This document shows, one piece after another, positions 61,707 to 64,000 of a stretch of DNA of 64,000 bases. This DNA comes from Diprion similis. Its lineage: Eukaryota > Arthropoda > Insecta > Hymenoptera > Diprionidae. How positions within the stretch are numbered: the stretch's first letter is position 1; each line of letters opens with the position of its first letter. Under the pieces are notes generated by a model. That model did not search any database and was not told the origin of the DNA. It worked only from the letters and a program-made list of their open reading frames with translations. Position numbers and translations under genes: made by a program. The stretch is taken from contig NC_060112.1 of the NCBI RefSeq assembly GCF_021155765.1, positions 22,134,001 to 22,198,000 of the forward strand. Direction: 5' to 3'.

Positions 61707-62323
61707 GGGTGGCGCAAAAAAACCGACTATTTTTTTTTTTTTTTTTTTCTAGTCTCGTGTGACAAAATGTTAGTTTTTGATGTTTTAAGAGCCCACTCCA
61801 AAGGACAGCTCAAACAAAAAAAATTTTAAGAGGTCGCTCGTAATTTTTAAAAATGTCAAAAATCGTCAGAGAAGTAAATTTAAAAAATTATATTCTCAGT
61901 ATTTTGTTTGATTTTTAATTCATGTCGTGGTGTATTGTTATCCATTCTTTCTTACTAAATTAAAGAAAGAAAATTTATGAAATTTTAATATGAATATTAA
62001 AAGGTCGCTCGAAAAGATCCAAAGAAATGCACCAAAAAATTGAAAAAATATTATGAGCGACCTTTCAAAATTCAAATTTTGAACTGAAACTTTCGGAACT
62101 TATTTTTTTTCTTGTCTATAAAATTATACTGTAACAAGAAATTAAAAAAAAACAAAAAAAAAATCGATTTTTGACGATTTCTGACGTTTTAAAAAATGTG
62201 GAGCGACCTCTTAAAAATTTTTTTTTGAACTGTCCTTTGGAGTGGTCTTTTAAAACATCAAAAACTAACATTTTGTCACACGAGACTCAAGAAAAAAAAA
62301 TAGTCGGCTTTTGTGCGCCACCC
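61707..62323. mobile_element. 617-bp nested-palindrome MITE with TA target site
   Basis: Ends are GGGTGGCGCA and TGCGCCACCC, each flanked by TA. Outer arms of about 165 bp (to about 61870 on the left) are inverse copies: both include CTCGTGTGACAAAATGTTAG, then TTTTTGATGTTTTAA and CACTCCAAAGGACAG. A second, inner inverted repeat lies at about 61985-62075. The motif GGTCGCTC occurs twice in each orientation (61832, 62003 forward; 62055, 62201 reverse). No ORF resembles a transposase, so it is nonautonomous; the ends suit Tc1/mariner-type MITEs. Confidence 0.82.
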
Positions 62324-63362
62324 TAGTATACATGCAAATCGTCATAAGCTGTCAAAAGTCATTTTTTTTTGCTGCACATTTTCCGCGGGATGATTTGTCA
62401 CAGTTCATCAAATCAAACACATGACTACTTACTCGTTGTTAGTTAAATTCTTCAACCGTACGTGGAAAAGGGGATAAATATTTTGTTTAATCTGATCAAA
62501 TACATATATAACACGACGATTGATTCGATAGAACTTTGTTCCTAGTACAACGACGCAAAATTATAAACACGTTAGTCACTCTCTCGCGCAATTCATTATA
62601 CGTAAAAATATGCTTGCAGAAAATATCCAAGTTGCTTCACATCCAGTGTTACAACAGTTTAAATTTACCCATTTCGAGTGTTGATGATTCTGCGGTATAC
62701 AGTTTGCATTTCCACATATGCAATCATAAGTCTCTGGCAGTGTTTCTAATAATATAATAAATGCACTCGCTATCTTTACGCTGGTTTATACCCTCATCAT
62801 CGTCATCATGCATGCGTGCATGTATACATATATCTCGGTGTTACACATGTGCCCAAAGTGTATCTCAGAGACAGGCGTAGCCTCGATCCTCCCATCAACT
62901 CGTGCGTCGCATCACGTAACTTTGCACGCACGATAGATAATGCGTGCCAAAGTACCTGTCACTGCATAAAAGCTTCTTCGGGGGGACACATCATTGAGTC
63001 TTGTTTAAGGAAATCACGCTGCGAGATACATATTTTGCACCAAGGTTCTGGCCATTTTGATGTTACATTTAATTGATCAGAATATATTAATACATTATAA
63101 TAATCGTTCGCGTTTTTCAATCTGCTTCTCAAGATATCGATTATAAATTATACTTAACTACCTGTATCGATTTTTCTTAATTTTTTTTATTGTTTTTATT
63201 TTTATCACAGGGAATGTGTTGATCATATGATCGTGAAACCGTGAATCAGACTTTTTCTAAACGGTCAGTGTTACGATGATTTTCAAGATGTATTATACCT
63301 ACCTATCTACGAAAACGACGCCCACACACATTTCATTTAGTTAATTAGTTGGTTTAGTGCGC

Positions 63363-63365
<3 letters not shown>

Positions 63366-63393
<28 letters not shown>

Positions 63394-63395
63394 GC
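63366..63395. repeat. (TA)15 microsatellite
   Basis: Pure TA dinucleotide run of about 30 bases. Confidence 0.9.
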
Positions 63396-63503
63396 CCTCT
63401 GTAAACTCTATGAGACGTAGAATTTTGCCTTGACCAACCCACGGAAAGATTAAAAACAAGAAAATGTCGTCACACCGTAAGGTTTATAATTATGCGTTAT
63501 AAC

Positions 63504-63529
63504 ATTATTATTATTATTATTATTATTAT
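63504..63529. repeat. (ATT)n trinucleotide repeat
   Basis: About eight to nine ATT units. Confidence 0.9.
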
Positions 63530-64000
63530 ACTATAATACCTTCGCCTGGTGGTATTATAAGTGAAAAAAAGAGAAAACGTGATGGATAGAGAATTACTTC
63601 GCGATCTTGGTTCTTTGAGTTTTTTCGTATCCTTAAATTCATTAATTAAGACGTTAGAGATTGTTTTTCATCACTCGGATGATTTTCAAGTGTTTAACCG
63701 TTTCTCTCATCGACATTTTTCCAGTTCCTGAGGACACTGAAATGATTTTTTATTTTTTTTTCTATCTCAACTTAGGCATCAAAACTTTCTATATGGTCTA
63801 ATAAACATTTGAAAAGTTGTTAATTCGACCCTGTGACGCGTTGATTAAAGTCTAAATTTAGTGCATTAGTGCAGGTGAAATTTTGCTGATGGAAAAAAAC
63901 AGGAATAAATCAAGCACCTAAATCATCACAGCAGCGTGATTAGTCTCCGAGTTATATCAACGATTCGGAATTCCTGGATAAAATTTTTATACACATATAT

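Larger units (their letters stand above)
62324..64000. other. Noncoding right end of the window
   Basis: No supported exon. A patch at about 62870-63075 has more even base composition and a small open frame but no recognisable domain. TA and TTA microsatellites follow. Confidence 0.5.

Noticed and set aside
1-64000. CRISPR arrays, operons, phage or bacterial islands
   Set aside because: No spaced direct repeats; all real genes have spliceosomal introns and animal family identities.

Overview
The window is nuclear DNA of an animal, most likely a holometabolous insect. It is AT-rich, has short GT-AG introns with animal splice consensus, long noncoding stretches, many simple repeats and palindromic MITE-like elements. 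I lean towards Hymenoptera from the general look of the proteins, but nothing here proves the order. There are no operons, ribosome binding sites, rRNA genes, convincing tRNAs or CRISPR arrays.

Layout. 1-8279 is mostly noncoding, with promoter-like islands near 2.2-2.8 kb and 7.0-7.25 kb and a 38-codon hydrophobic ORF at 2665 that may be a first exon. 8280-9535 (+) is TIMMDC1, a mitochondrial complex I assembly factor. 10698-17029 (-) is twinfilin, with two alternative last exons. 17030-30402 is a 13 kb gap with promoter-like islands, two hairpin elements and one possible minus-strand terminal exon. 30403-44450 (+) is a NUAK-type AMPK-related kinase of about 2,727 residues, over half encoded by one 4.5 kb exon. 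46166-46728 (+) is a small CFAP144/FAM183-like gene and 47462-49589 (+) is SPATA6. 50038-52842 (-) is NOA1, a circularly permuted mitochondrial GTPase, converging on SPATA6. 53450 may be the first coding exon of a gene that runs out of the window. 53.5-64 kb is noncoding and holds microsatellites and two palindromic elements of about 620-650 bp.

Functional themes. TIMMDC1 and NOA1 serve mitochondrial respiratory-chain assembly and mitochondrial translation. Twinfilin and NUAK act on the actin/actomyosin cytoskeleton. CFAP144-like and SPATA6 belong to cilia and sperm tails and lie in tandem 0.73 kb apart. Exon models were built by hand; each full coding model sums to a multiple of three with matching phases at every junction.

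The most interesting observation is the proximal alternative last exon of twinfilin. It replaces the canonical capping-protein-binding tail with a Pro/Thr-rich, basic tail ending in Cys-Val-Leu-Ser, a textbook CaaX prenylation box, and so predicts a membrane-anchored twinfilin. Other points are the NUAK mega-exon and its GC-AG intron, a stop-free 219-nt intron in TIMMDC1, a 652-bp near-perfect palindrome in a TA microsatellite, and a nested-palindrome element with four symmetric copies of GGTCGCTC.
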